DNA of 64,000 nucleotides from Chloroflexota bacterium (GTDB taxonomy: Bacteria; Chloroflexota; UBA6077; JACCZL01). The stretch lies in assembly GCA_020850535.1 (NCBI GenBank), contig JADZEM010000135.1, forward strand, positions 123,102 through 187,101. Reading direction: 5' to 3'. The notes beneath the pieces are model-generated. The model searched no databases. It saw only the letters and a program-made list of their open reading frames with translations, and was not told the DNA's origin. This document shows positions 26,084-34,521 of the stretch, in pieces; position 1 is the stretch's first letter; every line of letters begins with the position of its first letter. Both the position numbers and the translations under genes were made by a program.

Positions 26084-27076
26084 GTGCGCGCCGACCGTCT
26101 GCTCTCCATCCTGTTGCTCCTCCAGGTCAACCGCAAGCTGACGGCCGCCCACCTGGCGCGTCGGCTGGAGGTCTCGCCGCGCACCATCCACCGCGACATG
26201 GAAGCCCTCAGCATGGCCGGCGTACCCATCTACGCCGAGCGTGGCGGCGGTGGCGGCTGGGTGCTGCCAGCGTCGTTCCGGACCGAGGTGATTGGCCTCA
26301 CCGACGCCGAGGTGCAGGCGTTGTTCCTGCCGGTTCCCACCCGACTGCTGGCCGACCTCGGGCTGGCGCGGGCAGCGGACGGCGCCCAGGTCAAGATGCT
26401 GGCCTCGCTCTCGCCCGTGGCGCGCCGGGATGCCGAGTTCGTGCGCCAGCGCATCCACGTCGACGGCGCCGGCTGGCACGACGCCGCCACCCACGCGCCG
26501 GCGCCGGCCCTGGCAGCCTTGCAGGAGGCCCTCTGGCTGGAGCAGCGCGTCCGCATCACCTACGAGCGCGCACCCGGCCATACCGCCGGCCCGGCCGGTG
26601 AGCGCCCGACCGTCGAGCGCGAGCTGGACCCCCTCGGGCTGGTGGCGAAGGGGCGCACCTGGTACCTCGTGGCTGGCGTGGGCGATGACCGGCGCACCTA
26701 CCGCGTCTCGCGCATCCAGGCCGTCGAGATCCTGGCCGAGTCGGCCGTCCGGCCGGCCGACTTCGACCTCGCCGCCGCCTGGGCCGACTCATCGGCAGCG
26801 TTCGTGGCGGCGCTACCACGCTACCACGCCACGGTGCGCGTCGCGCCAGACGCCTTGCCGTGGGTCTGGATGCCCGGCTCGTTCGTGCAGGTCGTCTCGC
26901 AGAGCGAGCCGGACGCCGACGGCTGGCGCACCCTCCAACTGGAGCTACAGACGCCAGAGAACGCCTGTCGCTACGTGCTTGGGTTCGGGGCGCAGATGGC
27001 GGTAGTGGGGCCGCCGGAGCTGCGGGCGGCGGTGATCGAGGCCGCCCACGAGATCGTACGGTCCTACGCCGAGTGA
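26084..27076 (+). CDS. WYL-domain transcriptional regulator
   Basis: A 330-residue regulator of the YafY/DeoR-HTH plus WYL type. Residues 1-55 are a winged helix (RLLSILLLLQ, LTAAHLARRLEVSPRTIHRD). The middle holds the WYL domain with its signature TWYLVAGV and the conserved RTYRVSRI after it. A C-terminal WCX-like extension ends in the arm VIEAAHEIVRSY. WYL domains bind nucleotides, nucleic acid or other small ligands and often regulate DNA repair or phage defence genes. The neighbour is DNA polymerase IV, convergent. The GTG at 26084 follows GGAG by six bases, directly after the 7-bp tandem array. Confidence 0.9.
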   Translation: MRADRLLSILLLLQVNRKLTAAHLARRLEVSPRTIHRDMEALSMAGVPIYAERGGGGGWVLPASFRTEVIGLTDAEVQALFLPVPTRLLADLGLARAADGAQVKMLASLSPVARRDAEFVRQRIHVDGAGWHDAATHAPAPALAALQEALWLEQRVRITYERAPGHTAGPAGERPTVERELDPLGLVAKGRTWYLVAGVGDDRRTYRVSRIQAVEILAESAVRPADFDLAAAWADSSAAFVAALPRYHATVRVAPDALPWVWMPGSFVQVVSQSEPDADGWRTLQLELQTPENACRYVLGFGAQMAVVGPPELRAAVIEAAHEIVRSYAE

Positions 27077-27139
27077 CGCCCTCACCCCCGTCCGTGGTGA
27101 AAGCGACCCGGTCACGAGCGGACTCGTCCCACGCCGCGG

Positions 27140-28312
27140 CTATCCGAACGGCAGCGGCAGCTGGACCGGCCGGCTCGACGGCAGCAGCCGCGCCGCCCGC
27201 ACCCCGATCAGCCGCACGGCCCGGGCACGGTCCCAGTGTCGCCGCATCAGCAGCGCTGCCGCCTGCGCGATCTCGTCGGGGGCGGCCGTCGGCAGCGTCA
27301 GGCGAGTCTGCCGCGTCAGCGTCTCGAAGCTGGCGTACCGCAGCTTGATCGCCACCTCGCCAGCGTGCAGCCCCTCGGCCTGCAAGCGGGCGGCCACCTC
27401 GGCGGCCTGCGAGCGCAGCTCAGCCCACAACTGCCGACGGTCCAGCGTGTCGTAGGGGAAGGTGTGCTCGGCAGAGTAGGAGCGGGCCGCCCGGTCCGGC
27501 TCCAGCAGCGACTCGTCGACGCCGTGCGCGCGGTCCCACAGCCCGCCGCCGTGGCTCGGCCCGAACAGCTCGATCAGCCGCTCGCGCGGCCAGCCGGCGA
27601 TCTGCCCGATGGTCTCGATGCCGCTCTCGGTCAGCCGTTCAGCCGTGCGCGGTCCCACCCCGAACAGCGCCCGCACCGGCTGCGGCGCGAGAAACCCGGC
27701 CTCCTCGCCGGGCCGCACGACGCGCACGCCGCCGGGCTTGGCGATCTCCGTCGCCATCTTCGCCACCAGCTTCGAGGTCGCCACACCCATCGAGATCGAG
27801 AGGCCCGTCGCCAGCCGCACCCGCTCACGCAGGGCCAGCGCCGCCGCCACGTCGAAGCCGTGCGCGGACCAGTCGAGCCACGCCTCGTCAATCGAGAGCG
27901 GCTGCACCACCGGGCTGGCGGCGCGCAGCTCGGCCATCAGGCGCTCGGAGTACGCCCGGTACAGCTCGTAGCGCGGCTGCACGAACAGGGCGTCCGGGGC
28001 GATCCGCAGCGCGATGGCGGCGCTCATGCCGCTGTTGATCCCGAGCCGTCGCGCGGCATCGTTGGCCGTGCTCACAATCGAGCGGGGCGACGTGCGCGGA
28101 TCGTGCCCGACGATGACCGGCCGCTCGGCCTGCGCCAGCTCTGGCCGCTCCAGCGCTTCCACCGCGTAGTAGAAGCGGTCCGCGTCGCAATGTGCGATGC
28201 AGCGGGCGGTGAGGGTGTCAGTCGGGGCGCGGCTGGCCTGCAACGTGCGTGATGCCTCGTGGCGCAAGCGCGCCTCTACAAGAAGAGAACGGCTGAGCGC
28301 GTGGGCGGACAC
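27140..28312 (-). CDS. dinB: DNA polymerase IV (Y family)
   Basis: A 390-residue translesion polymerase. The first metal strand reads IAHCDADRFYYAVE, where the family usually has DxDxFYAxVE. The second carboxylates are in SIDEAWLD, and SMGVATSKLVAKMA and LFGVGPRTAERL (helix-hairpin-helix) follow. The C terminus ends QLPLPFG, a beta-clamp binding peptide. It copies damaged templates without proofreading. The start at 28312 is uncertain: no ribosome site is clear and the first ~35 residues are not conserved. No LexA-like box is visible just upstream. Confidence 0.9.
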   Translation of the reverse strand: MSAHALSRSLLVEARLRHEASRTLQASRAPTDTLTARCIAHCDADRFYYAVEALERPELAQAERPVIVGHDPRTSPRSIVSTANDAARRLGINSGMSAAIALRIAPDALFVQPRYELYRAYSERLMAELRAASPVVQPLSIDEAWLDWSAHGFDVAAALALRERVRLATGLSISMGVATSKLVAKMATEIAKPGGVRVVRPGEEAGFLAPQPVRALFGVGPRTAERLTESGIETIGQIAGWPRERLIELFGPSHGGGLWDRAHGVDESLLEPDRAARSYSAEHTFPYDTLDRRQLWAELRSQAAEVAARLQAEGLHAGEVAIKLRYASFETLTRQTRLTLPTAAPDEIAQAAALLMRRHWDRARAVRLIGVRAARLLPSSRPVQLPLPFG

Positions 28313-28461
28313 GCACCAGCAGCCCTCTGGCGCGGCCGCCCATCCCGCGCCAGACAGAATCGTTTCCTGGCACGGCCGGCCGCCCCTACACTTCGGACAC
28401 GGCCCGGCCCGGCACGGTCGCCGGTGGCCACGCCGCGCCAGACAGAGGAGTCGGCTGCTCG

Positions 28462-28992
28462 ATGCACGATGCTCGCCCGCCCTACCCAGTCCGCGCGCCG
28501 GAGCCGGCCCGGGCGCCCAGCCTTGGCGCGCACATCCGCCGCAAGGCCACCGAGCACGTCGATCAGCGCATCGCCGCCGTCAGCCACCTGAGCATCGGCT
28601 TCGGCATCGTCATCGGGGTCGGGTTCCTGGTCGGGATCGCCATCAACCTGATCATCTGGCTGCGCAGCAAGCGCTCGCCGGTCGTCGCGTTCCACGCCGA
28701 GCAGGCCGGGGCCTATCAGCTGGCCGTGCTGATCGTCAACATCCTGACCGCCGCCGTCTGGATCGGCGTGACCGTCCTCCTGATGGGCGGCTCGGAGCTT
28801 GGCGCGGGCGAGATGTCGATGCGGCAGCTCCTGATGGGCCTCTGGTGCGCCCTCGTGCCGCTGTTCGCGCTCTGGTTCTTCGGGACCATCGCCTACGGAC
28901 TGTACGGCGGGCTGGTGGTGGCGGCCGGGCGCGACTTCTCCTACCCGATCTTCGGGCCGTGGGCGCGCAAGCGGGTGGCCCAGGGCAAGTAG
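28462..28992 (+). CDS. DUF4870-like membrane protein
   Basis: A 176-residue membrane protein. After a polar N terminus it reads IAAVSHLSIG and then shows three hydrophobic blocks (about 47-68, 88-108 and 125-150) with IWLRSKRSPVVAFHAEQAGAY between the first two. That pattern, ending YPIFGPWA, matches DUF4870-type proteins of unknown function. AGGAG lies about 11 bases before the ATG. Divergent from dinB. Confidence 0.75.
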   Translation: MHDARPPYPVRAPEPARAPSLGAHIRRKATEHVDQRIAAVSHLSIGFGIVIGVGFLVGIAINLIIWLRSKRSPVVAFHAEQAGAYQLAVLIVNILTAAVWIGVTVLLMGGSELGAGEMSMRQLLMGLWCALVPLFALWFFGTIAYGLYGGLVVAAGRDFSYPIFGPWARKRVAQGK

Positions 28993-29070
28993 CCGTCCTC
29001 GCCCTGGCGTGCGACCGCGCGACGGGTCTGCCCGGACGGGTCTGGCTCGTCCTGAGGATCGTGTGGACGA

Positions 29071-29658
29071 TCAGGCCGGCTGCGGACCTCGTCGGCGGGC
29101 CAGCAGCCGCCGGGCGGCGGTCGGCGCGATGACGGCCAGCCCCACCACGGCCACACCGAGCGCCAGGATCGCCAGCAACGGCGCGACAATCGCCAGCACC
29201 GTCATCACCACGGCCCCGATGTCCTCGGTCACCGATGCCACCGGGCCGCCCAGCCCGAACGTCCCGAGGTTGACCACCGGGCGCACCAGCGCGCGGACCG
29301 AGTGAACGCCGCCGGCCGTCAGCAGCCCGACGAGGATCGCCAGCCCTGGCGAAACGTCCTGGATCAGCGAGTTCTGGCTGGCAAAGAGGATGGCCCCAGC
29401 GCCGAGCGTGAGCGGTCCTTGGAGCACCTGCACCACGCTGTCTGCCCCGGGGATCTTGTCCGCCGCGAACTCGCCGAACGCCAGGACGGCCAGGCCGCCC
29501 AACGCTATGTCGGACCCCAGCGCGTCGTAGGGCGTCACCAGCGTCAGCAGCCCGAAGCGGGCCGCCAACCCCAGCAGCAGCAACGGCAGCGAGGTGTTCA
29601 AACCGGCCGCCGCCGCCAGCCCGAACGCACTGGCCGTCCCGAGCAGGATCGGGTCCAT
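29071..29658 (-). CDS. DUF4126-like integral membrane protein
   Basis: A 195-residue protein that is almost wholly hydrophobic, with a Gly/Ala-rich first helix (ASAFGLAAAAGLNTSLPLLL), a FGEFAADKIPG loop and two more helix pairs. The AAGLN...P and ADKIP signatures fit the DUF4126 family, whose function is unknown. The start at 29658 follows GGAGGGAC. Upstream in-frame codons to 29829 are rejected as polar and unlike the family. Confidence 0.8.
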   Translation of the reverse strand: MDPILLGTASAFGLAAAAGLNTSLPLLLLGLAARFGLLTLVTPYDALGSDIALGGLAVLAFGEFAADKIPGADSVVQVLQGPLTLGAGAILFASQNSLIQDVSPGLAILVGLLTAGGVHSVRALVRPVVNLGTFGLGGPVASVTEDIGAVVMTVLAIVAPLLAILALGVAVVGLAVIAPTAARRLLARRRGPQPA

Positions 29659-29854
29659 CAGATCGTCCCTCCACCAGGAAGCTGCTGCCTCGCGCAGTGT
29701 GAGTCCCTCAGCAGAGGACGCGCCAGCCTCGGCCGGTGTTCCCGCCGCTGATGCATGACATCCGGGCGCACCGCCTGCCCCATCGTGGCACAAGACTTGC
29801 GATCTCCGAAGCGTGCGGTTACAGATCACCCACCGCGGGGAAACGGACGCCTTG

Positions 29855-30682
29855 ATGACCTACCCAGACCTGACACCTGCTCGCAACGACGACGTGGCGC
29901 TCATGGCCCGGCAGACCATCCTGCTGGTGGATGACGACCAGGAGATCGCGAGTCTGGTCGGCGAGATCCTGGAACAGGAAGGGTACAGCGTCACCGCCGT
30001 TGCCACCGGTGCGGAAGCTGAGTCCGGCGTCGACCAGATCAAGCCGGACCTTGTCATCCTCGACATTATGCTGCCAGACGCCGATGGCTTGATGCTCTGC
30101 GCTCGCCTCCTCGCACGCTGGCCCGCCCCGATCATCATGCTGAGCGGCTCCGTCCGTGAGAGCGACCGCATCCTCAGCCTGCGGCTCGGCGCTGACGACT
30201 TCATCGCCAAGCCGTTCGACACCCTCGAGCTGGTGGCTCGGGTGCAGGCGGTTCTGCGCCGCGCACCGCGCTCGGGAGCCGCCCGCGCCGCGCAGGGGCT
30301 CAGCGCGGTGGCCCCCCCGTGGCCCGGCCGCGCGGACCAGCGCACGGCCCACCACGGAGGCGAGGCCCTCCATGTCGGCGCGCTGACCATCGACGCGCGC
30401 CGACGGACCGTCAGCGTCAACGGCGAGCCGGTCCACCTCACGCCAACCGAGAACCGGCTGCTGACGGCGCTGGCCTCGGACCCGGAGCGCGTGTTCAGCC
30501 GCGACGAGCTGGCAACGGCCCTCTGGGGCTACGACACGCTCGGCGAGAGCCGGGCGGTGGACGTCCACATCCGCCGCCTGCGGGCGAAGCTTGAGCCGTT
30601 CGGCGAGAGCGCGCCGCCGATCATCACGGTGCGCGGCTTCGGCTACAAGCTCGGAGACGACGTCGAATCCGTGGGCGCATGA
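29855..30682 (+). CDS. OmpR/PhoB-type response regulator
   Basis: A 275-residue regulator. The receiver domain (about 20-135) has the acidic pair DDD near its start, the phosphoacceptor Asp in LVILDIMLPD and the lysine in DFIAKPFD. A ~35-residue Ala/Pro/Gly linker follows. The winged helix (about 175-270) shows LTPTENRLLTAL, DELATALWG and VDVHIRRLRAKL. It should bind tandem 11-bp sites as a dimer after phosphorylation. No kinase gene is adjacent. The ATG at 29903 is an alternative start. Confidence 0.9.
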   Translation: MTYPDLTPARNDDVALMARQTILLVDDDQEIASLVGEILEQEGYSVTAVATGAEAESGVDQIKPDLVILDIMLPDADGLMLCARLLARWPAPIIMLSGSVRESDRILSLRLGADDFIAKPFDTLELVARVQAVLRRAPRSGAARAAQGLSAVAPPWPGRADQRTAHHGGEALHVGALTIDARRRTVSVNGEPVHLTPTENRLLTALASDPERVFSRDELATALWGYDTLGESRAVDVHIRRLRAKLEPFGESAPPIITVRGFGYKLGDDVESVGA

Positions 30683-30691
30683 GAGCGAGTG

Positions 30692-30765
30692 TTCAGTTCT
30701 CAGTCGTCAGTTATCAGAAGAAGCGACGCCCCGTCCTGAAAACTGACAACTGAAAACTGACGACT
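30692..30765. repeat. CAGTTTTCAGTTGTCAG inverted repeat
   Basis: GTTCAGTTCTCAGTCGTCAG faces CTGACAACTGAAAACTGAC with AGAAGCGACGCCCCG between. It is AT-rich relative to its surroundings and sits between two convergent genes, so it may serve as a bidirectional stop. Similar CAGTT/AACTG repeats are common in other bacterial genomes. Confidence 0.65.
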
Positions 30766-30769
30766 CGAC

Positions 30770-30976
30770 CTAAAACGTCGTCGTGCAGTTCCGGTGGTAG
30801 TAGACCGTCTTGCGCGGATACGCCATGACGATCGGGTACAGATCCTTCTTGAGGATCGGCTGATCCTTCGTCGGGCAGGTGTCCGCCGCGCAGAAGCGGT
30901 TCGACGCCTGCGCGCCGATCAGCTCGCGAAGGCGAGCACGCTCTTGCGCTGTCTGGTTCTTATTCTTCTCGGCCAT
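30770..30976 (-). CDS. Small Cys/His protein, possible zinc finger
   Basis: A 68-residue protein with a charged helical first third (AEKNKNQTAQERARLRELIG) and a C-terminal part holding C-x5-C (FCAADTC) and H-x2-C (YHRNC). Four such ligands could bind one zinc ion. No family recognised. GGGAGGCGAG precedes the ATG at 30976; the frame is open to 31024. Confidence 0.6.
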   Translation of the reverse strand: MAEKNKNQTAQERARLRELIGAQASNRFCAADTCPTKDQPILKKDLYPIVMAYPRKTVYYHRNCTTTF

Positions 30977-31158
30977 CTCGCCTCCCTGGAGCCAACCCAC
31001 AAAGGCATGGCTCGGTGTGAGCACGCCCGTGGGCGCGCGGAAAGCGCGGCCCGTGGGACCGCGCCCGTAGCAGTAGTGTACCAGAGGAACGCCCGGCCAC
31101 GCTCAATCGGCCCGGACCCGCGATGCCGCTTCGGCCCGGACCCGCGAGCCGCTCTGGG

Positions 31159-31953
31159 CTAGTAGTGGATCGCCAGCGGCGTCCCGACGCCGGCCCAGTC
31201 CCACATGAACTTGGCCCCGCCCATCCGCATACCCAGGCACCCCTGTGAGCCAGGGTAACCCCAGGAGCTCGCCCACCAGTTGTAGTGGATCGCGGAGCCG
31301 TCCCCGTGGAAGTACTGCGTGTACAGCACGTCCTTCAGCAGGTACGTCCGCGTGGCATCCGGCACCGTCCGGCTGTCCATCGTCTCGTTGGCCACGCGCC
31401 GCAGGATCCGGTAGAAGCCCGGCTTCGTGCGTCGGTCCACGCCGGCCGTCACCAGATCCTTGAAGACGGGCAGATCGCCCTGCATCGCGATCAGGTGCTG
31501 CTGGATCGAGAGGTGCACGTCCACCCAGCGGCCATCCTCGCTGTAGTCCGCCCAGACCGGCGCACCCACCGGCCCGATAGCCTCCGTGCCGACGTAGACC
31601 GTGCGGTTCTCGCGAGCGTCCCAGACGGGAACCCGGTAGCCCTCCTGCGGGCCGTCCACGCGGAACAGCCGGCCCGGCTCGACCGCCTCGACAGGATCCT
31701 TCAGGGCATCCGCGTCCGACCAGAGCTTCGTGGAGAGGAAGGTCGAAACCCACCACGGCTCAAACCCGGGCGGGCCGGCCGGCCGCGGGACCGCGCCCTC
31801 CGGCTTGCACTCCGCCGCGCCCTCAGCCTCGGTCTCACAGGCCGCCAGGGCCGGGGAGATCGTCGCGGGGACCAGCGGCAGCGCCAGGGCTGCCCCAGTG
31901 GCAGCTATCGTGCGCCCAACAGTGTGCAAGAACGCACGTCGAGTGATCGCCAT
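31159..31953 (-). CDS. L,D-transpeptidase (YkuD family), exported
   Basis: A 264-residue exported enzyme that would cross-link or anchor to peptidoglycan. The N terminus MAITRRAFL plus a hydrophobic stretch is a Tat-like signal, cut near residue 38. The YkuD domain (about 115-264) has TKPGFYRI and the active site IHYNWW (H223), then PGSQGCLGM with catalytic C239. Common versions read HG...SHGCxR, so Gln replaces His and Gly the Arg. GGAAGG lies five bases before the ATG. Confidence 0.87.
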   Translation of the reverse strand: MAITRRAFLHTVGRTIAATGAALALPLVPATISPALAACETEAEGAAECKPEGAVPRPAGPPGFEPWWVSTFLSTKLWSDADALKDPVEAVEPGRLFRVDGPQEGYRVPVWDARENRTVYVGTEAIGPVGAPVWADYSEDGRWVDVHLSIQQHLIAMQGDLPVFKDLVTAGVDRRTKPGFYRILRRVANETMDSRTVPDATRTYLLKDVLYTQYFHGDGSAIHYNWWASSWGYPGSQGCLGMRMGGAKFMWDWAGVGTPLAIHY

Positions 31954-32337
31954 CGTCGCCTTCCTTCAGACCAACACAGACCAGCAGGCCCACACGGACC
32001 AGACCACGAACCGCCCAATGCTAGTATGCTCGCTCGCGAGGGGCCCTGTCAGCAAGCCCTGCATCGCGATTCCGTAACGAGACAGAAGAGGCCCCCTCGC
32101 CAACCAGAACGAACGCCGGATCGTTCAGGTTCCGCACGTCCAGCCCCCAATGTGCGTGCCAGCGCGCACGCCAGCCTGCACGAGGCGAGCCAGCCCGGCG
32201 GACCAGCCTTGGCGGTCCAGACGATCGACGAAGACCCGGCCATCTCCGGATCTTTCGACCCCGTCGCCGCATCGTCCCTTCCCCGGCCATCACGCATCCC
32301 TTGCACCGCCCTCGGCCCCTGTCCGATCCTTCCCGCC

Positions 32338-32925
32338 GTGAGTCAGCACCCACGAGACAGCCTGCGTGACCGGCTTCGGCGGCGCTTCCAGACGCACGGC
32401 ATCTGGAGCCACGTCCTCGGGCTGCTCATACGCGGCAAGTTCCAGCGGGCCGGCATCATCACCGTGCACGGCGGCTGGACCCTGCCGTCCATCGAGAACC
32501 AGGGCGGTCGCATCGAGATCGGCAACTGCGCCCTCTTCAGCGGCGTCCGCCTCGAAGTCTGGAAAGACGCCGTCCTCGCCATCGGCAACGGCACCTACCT
32601 CAACCGCAACACCGAGGTGGTGGCCGGGCGCTCGGTCCGCATCGGGCGAGACTGCATGATCGCCCGGGACGTCCTCATCATGGACACCGATCAGCACCCG
32701 CTGCCGGACCGCCCGCTGCAGATCGCGCCCGTCGTCCTCGAAGACCGCGTGTGGGTTGGCGCGCGGGCCATCATCCTCAAGGGCGTCACCATCGGCCACG
32801 ACAGCATCATTGCCGCCGGGGCCATCGTCACCCGAAGCGTGCCGCCCTACACCGTCGTCGCCGGGCCGGCCGCCCGGCCGATTCGCCAGATGGAGCCGCC
32901 CGGTGACGCCGCGCGCCCCGGGTAG
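32338..32925 (+). CDS. Hexapeptide-repeat acyltransferase
   Basis: A 195-residue left-handed beta-helix transferase of the WbbJ/LacA type. Repeats run from about residue 58 (IEIGNCALF, VLAIGNGTYL, VRIGRDCMIA) to 170 (VWVGARAIIL, VTIGHDSIIA). The active histidine is in MDTDQH. The end PPYTVVAGPAARPIR is the classic closing of this family. It would acetylate sugars of a surface glycan in the cytoplasm. The GTG at 32338 is the first start after the neighbouring frame but lacks a ribosome site. The next gene starts 19 bp after its stop. Confidence 0.85.
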   Translation: MSQHPRDSLRDRLRRRFQTHGIWSHVLGLLIRGKFQRAGIITVHGGWTLPSIENQGGRIEIGNCALFSGVRLEVWKDAVLAIGNGTYLNRNTEVVAGRSVRIGRDCMIARDVLIMDTDQHPLPDRPLQIAPVVLEDRVWVGARAIILKGVTIGHDSIIAAGAIVTRSVPPYTVVAGPAARPIRQMEPPGDAARPG

Positions 32926-32944
32926 GAAAAGGAGCCTCCGCACG

Positions 32945-34240
32945 ATGCACCGTTCTCGACGTGCACCGCTGCTCGTCCTCACGCTGGTGCTGGCCGTCGC
33001 GTCCTGGCTGTCCGCCCCGGCCCTCGCGGCTCCGGCCAGGGCCGCGCTGGCCACCGCTGCCCTGGCCGCTCGCGCTCAGCCCGCGCCGCACGCCTTCCTC
33101 GCCACCTTCGACGGCCGGCCAGCCGCCCCCGAGCCCTGGCACGGCGCTGGCTGGGATGTCACCGTCCACTCGCGTGACCGCGAGACCTGGCAGGAGCTTG
33201 AGCCGATTGCCGCCCACCACGGCGGCGACTGCTCCGCGCCCCCGAACACCCACCTGACCACCTCCTACGAGGACGCCGTCTACCTCTGCAACAACCACCT
33301 GATGACGGCCATCAACGCCGGCGGCTACGGCGTCGTCTACCTCACCCCCAACCAGCAGATCGACTTCTCCACCGGCGAGGCCGTCGTCACGTTCGACCTC
33401 TCGACCCTCCGCTCGTCCTCACGGGACTGGGTCGATCTCTGGCTGACCCCCTACGACGATCATCTGCAACTGCCCCTCGACAGCTTCCTGCCGGACCTCC
33501 TCGGCGAGCCGCGCCGCTCGGTGCACCTGCGCCTCGGCAGCTCCAACGGCCAGTCCCACTTCTCGGCCAGCGTCTTCCGAGGCGGCGTCGTCGAGGAGCT
33601 GAAGGGCCAGTGGTGGACGGGCTACGAAAGCGTCCTGACGCCGAGCGCCGTCCGCCGCGACCCGTTCGAGCTGCGGATCAGCCGGACCTCCCTGAAGGTC
33701 GGGATGCCCACCTACAACCTCTGGTGGCTCGACGAGCGCTTTGCCGATCTCGGGTGGGATCGGGCGGTCGTCCAGTTCGGCCACCATTCGTACACGCCCG
33801 CCAAGGACTGCGCCGCCTGCGGGCCGAACACCTGGCACTGGGACACCGTTGGGATCAACCCGGCCGTGCCGTTCACCATCATCTCGGGCCAGCAGCGCTG
33901 GGCCAGCGACGCGCGCGGCACGACTGTCACGTTTCCCGCGCCGGCCCCGGCCGACAGCCATCTCCGTTTCGCAGCCATCGGGAGCGGCATCACCGTGAGC
34001 TTCGACGGCGGCGCGTCCTGGCAGGCGGCCCAGCCTCGCCCCGTGCGGGAGGGCAAAGACCCGGCCGGCGCGTTCCTCTCGTACTGGACACCGATCCCGT
34101 CTGGTGTCAGCAGCGTGCAGCTTCAGGGCGGCAGCTGGCGCGGCGGCCTGTGGGCCGCCCGCGACTTCTCGATCTGGTCCCTGGAGGCGCCTGCCGATCC
34201 AGCACCAGCCTCGCCCGGCGAGGACGGCCCCACCGACTGA
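32945..34240 (+). CDS. Secreted protein of unknown family (paralogue 1)
   Basis: A 431-residue exported protein. The signal peptide ends near residue 28 (ALAAPA). The mature part has many Trp and repeated beta-strand patterns. Landmarks are HSRDRETWQELEPIAAHHG, RRDPFELRISRTSLKVGMPT, then HHSYTPAKDC and NTWHWD. A near-copy of all of these is encoded at 39570-41186. The fold may be a jelly-roll like those of glycan-binding or glycan-cleaving proteins, but no catalytic motif is certain. AAGGAG lies about 10 bases before the ATG. The gene is probably co-transcribed with the acyltransferase. Confidence 0.75.
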   Translation: MHRSRRAPLLVLTLVLAVASWLSAPALAAPARAALATAALAARAQPAPHAFLATFDGRPAAPEPWHGAGWDVTVHSRDRETWQELEPIAAHHGGDCSAPPNTHLTTSYEDAVYLCNNHLMTAINAGGYGVVYLTPNQQIDFSTGEAVVTFDLSTLRSSSRDWVDLWLTPYDDHLQLPLDSFLPDLLGEPRRSVHLRLGSSNGQSHFSASVFRGGVVEELKGQWWTGYESVLTPSAVRRDPFELRISRTSLKVGMPTYNLWWLDERFADLGWDRAVVQFGHHSYTPAKDCAACGPNTWHWDTVGINPAVPFTIISGQQRWASDARGTTVTFPAPAPADSHLRFAAIGSGITVSFDGGASWQAAQPRPVREGKDPAGAFLSYWTPIPSGVSSVQLQGGSWRGGLWAARDFSIWSLEAPADPAPASPGEDGPTD

Positions 34241-34339
34241 CGGCGCGCCCGATCCCTCGCCAGGCGCCCTCACCGGCCGACGCACAGGTCTGGGGGAGGA
34301 CAGTTGCTCAACAGCAGCAGACGGTCTGGTGAGAGCAAC

Positions 34340-34400
34340 GCGTATCAGCCCCCACGTCATCCTGAACCCCCATGTCAGCCTGACATGGGGGCTGATACGC
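34340..34400. repeat. GCGTATCAGCCCCCA fold-back element
   Basis: Arms 34340-34359 and 34381-34400 pair with one mismatch over 20 bp, and the inner CCCCCATGTCA/TGACATGGGGG pair gives a second stem that competes with it. It contains GTCATCCTGA like the other dispersed elements. The interval to the next gene also has a common CCCCTCTCCGC...GGGGGTGAGG motif near 34440-34480. Confidence 0.8.
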
Positions 34401-34521
34401 ATTCCCGAGAATCCGCCTCGGGCACGCCGTTGAAACCGTCTCCCCTCTCCGCGCCGCGCAGCGGGCCGGGGGTGAGGGTATTCGGGCGATGGTAGCCTGA
34501 GGTTCTCAGCTTGGACTTCGT

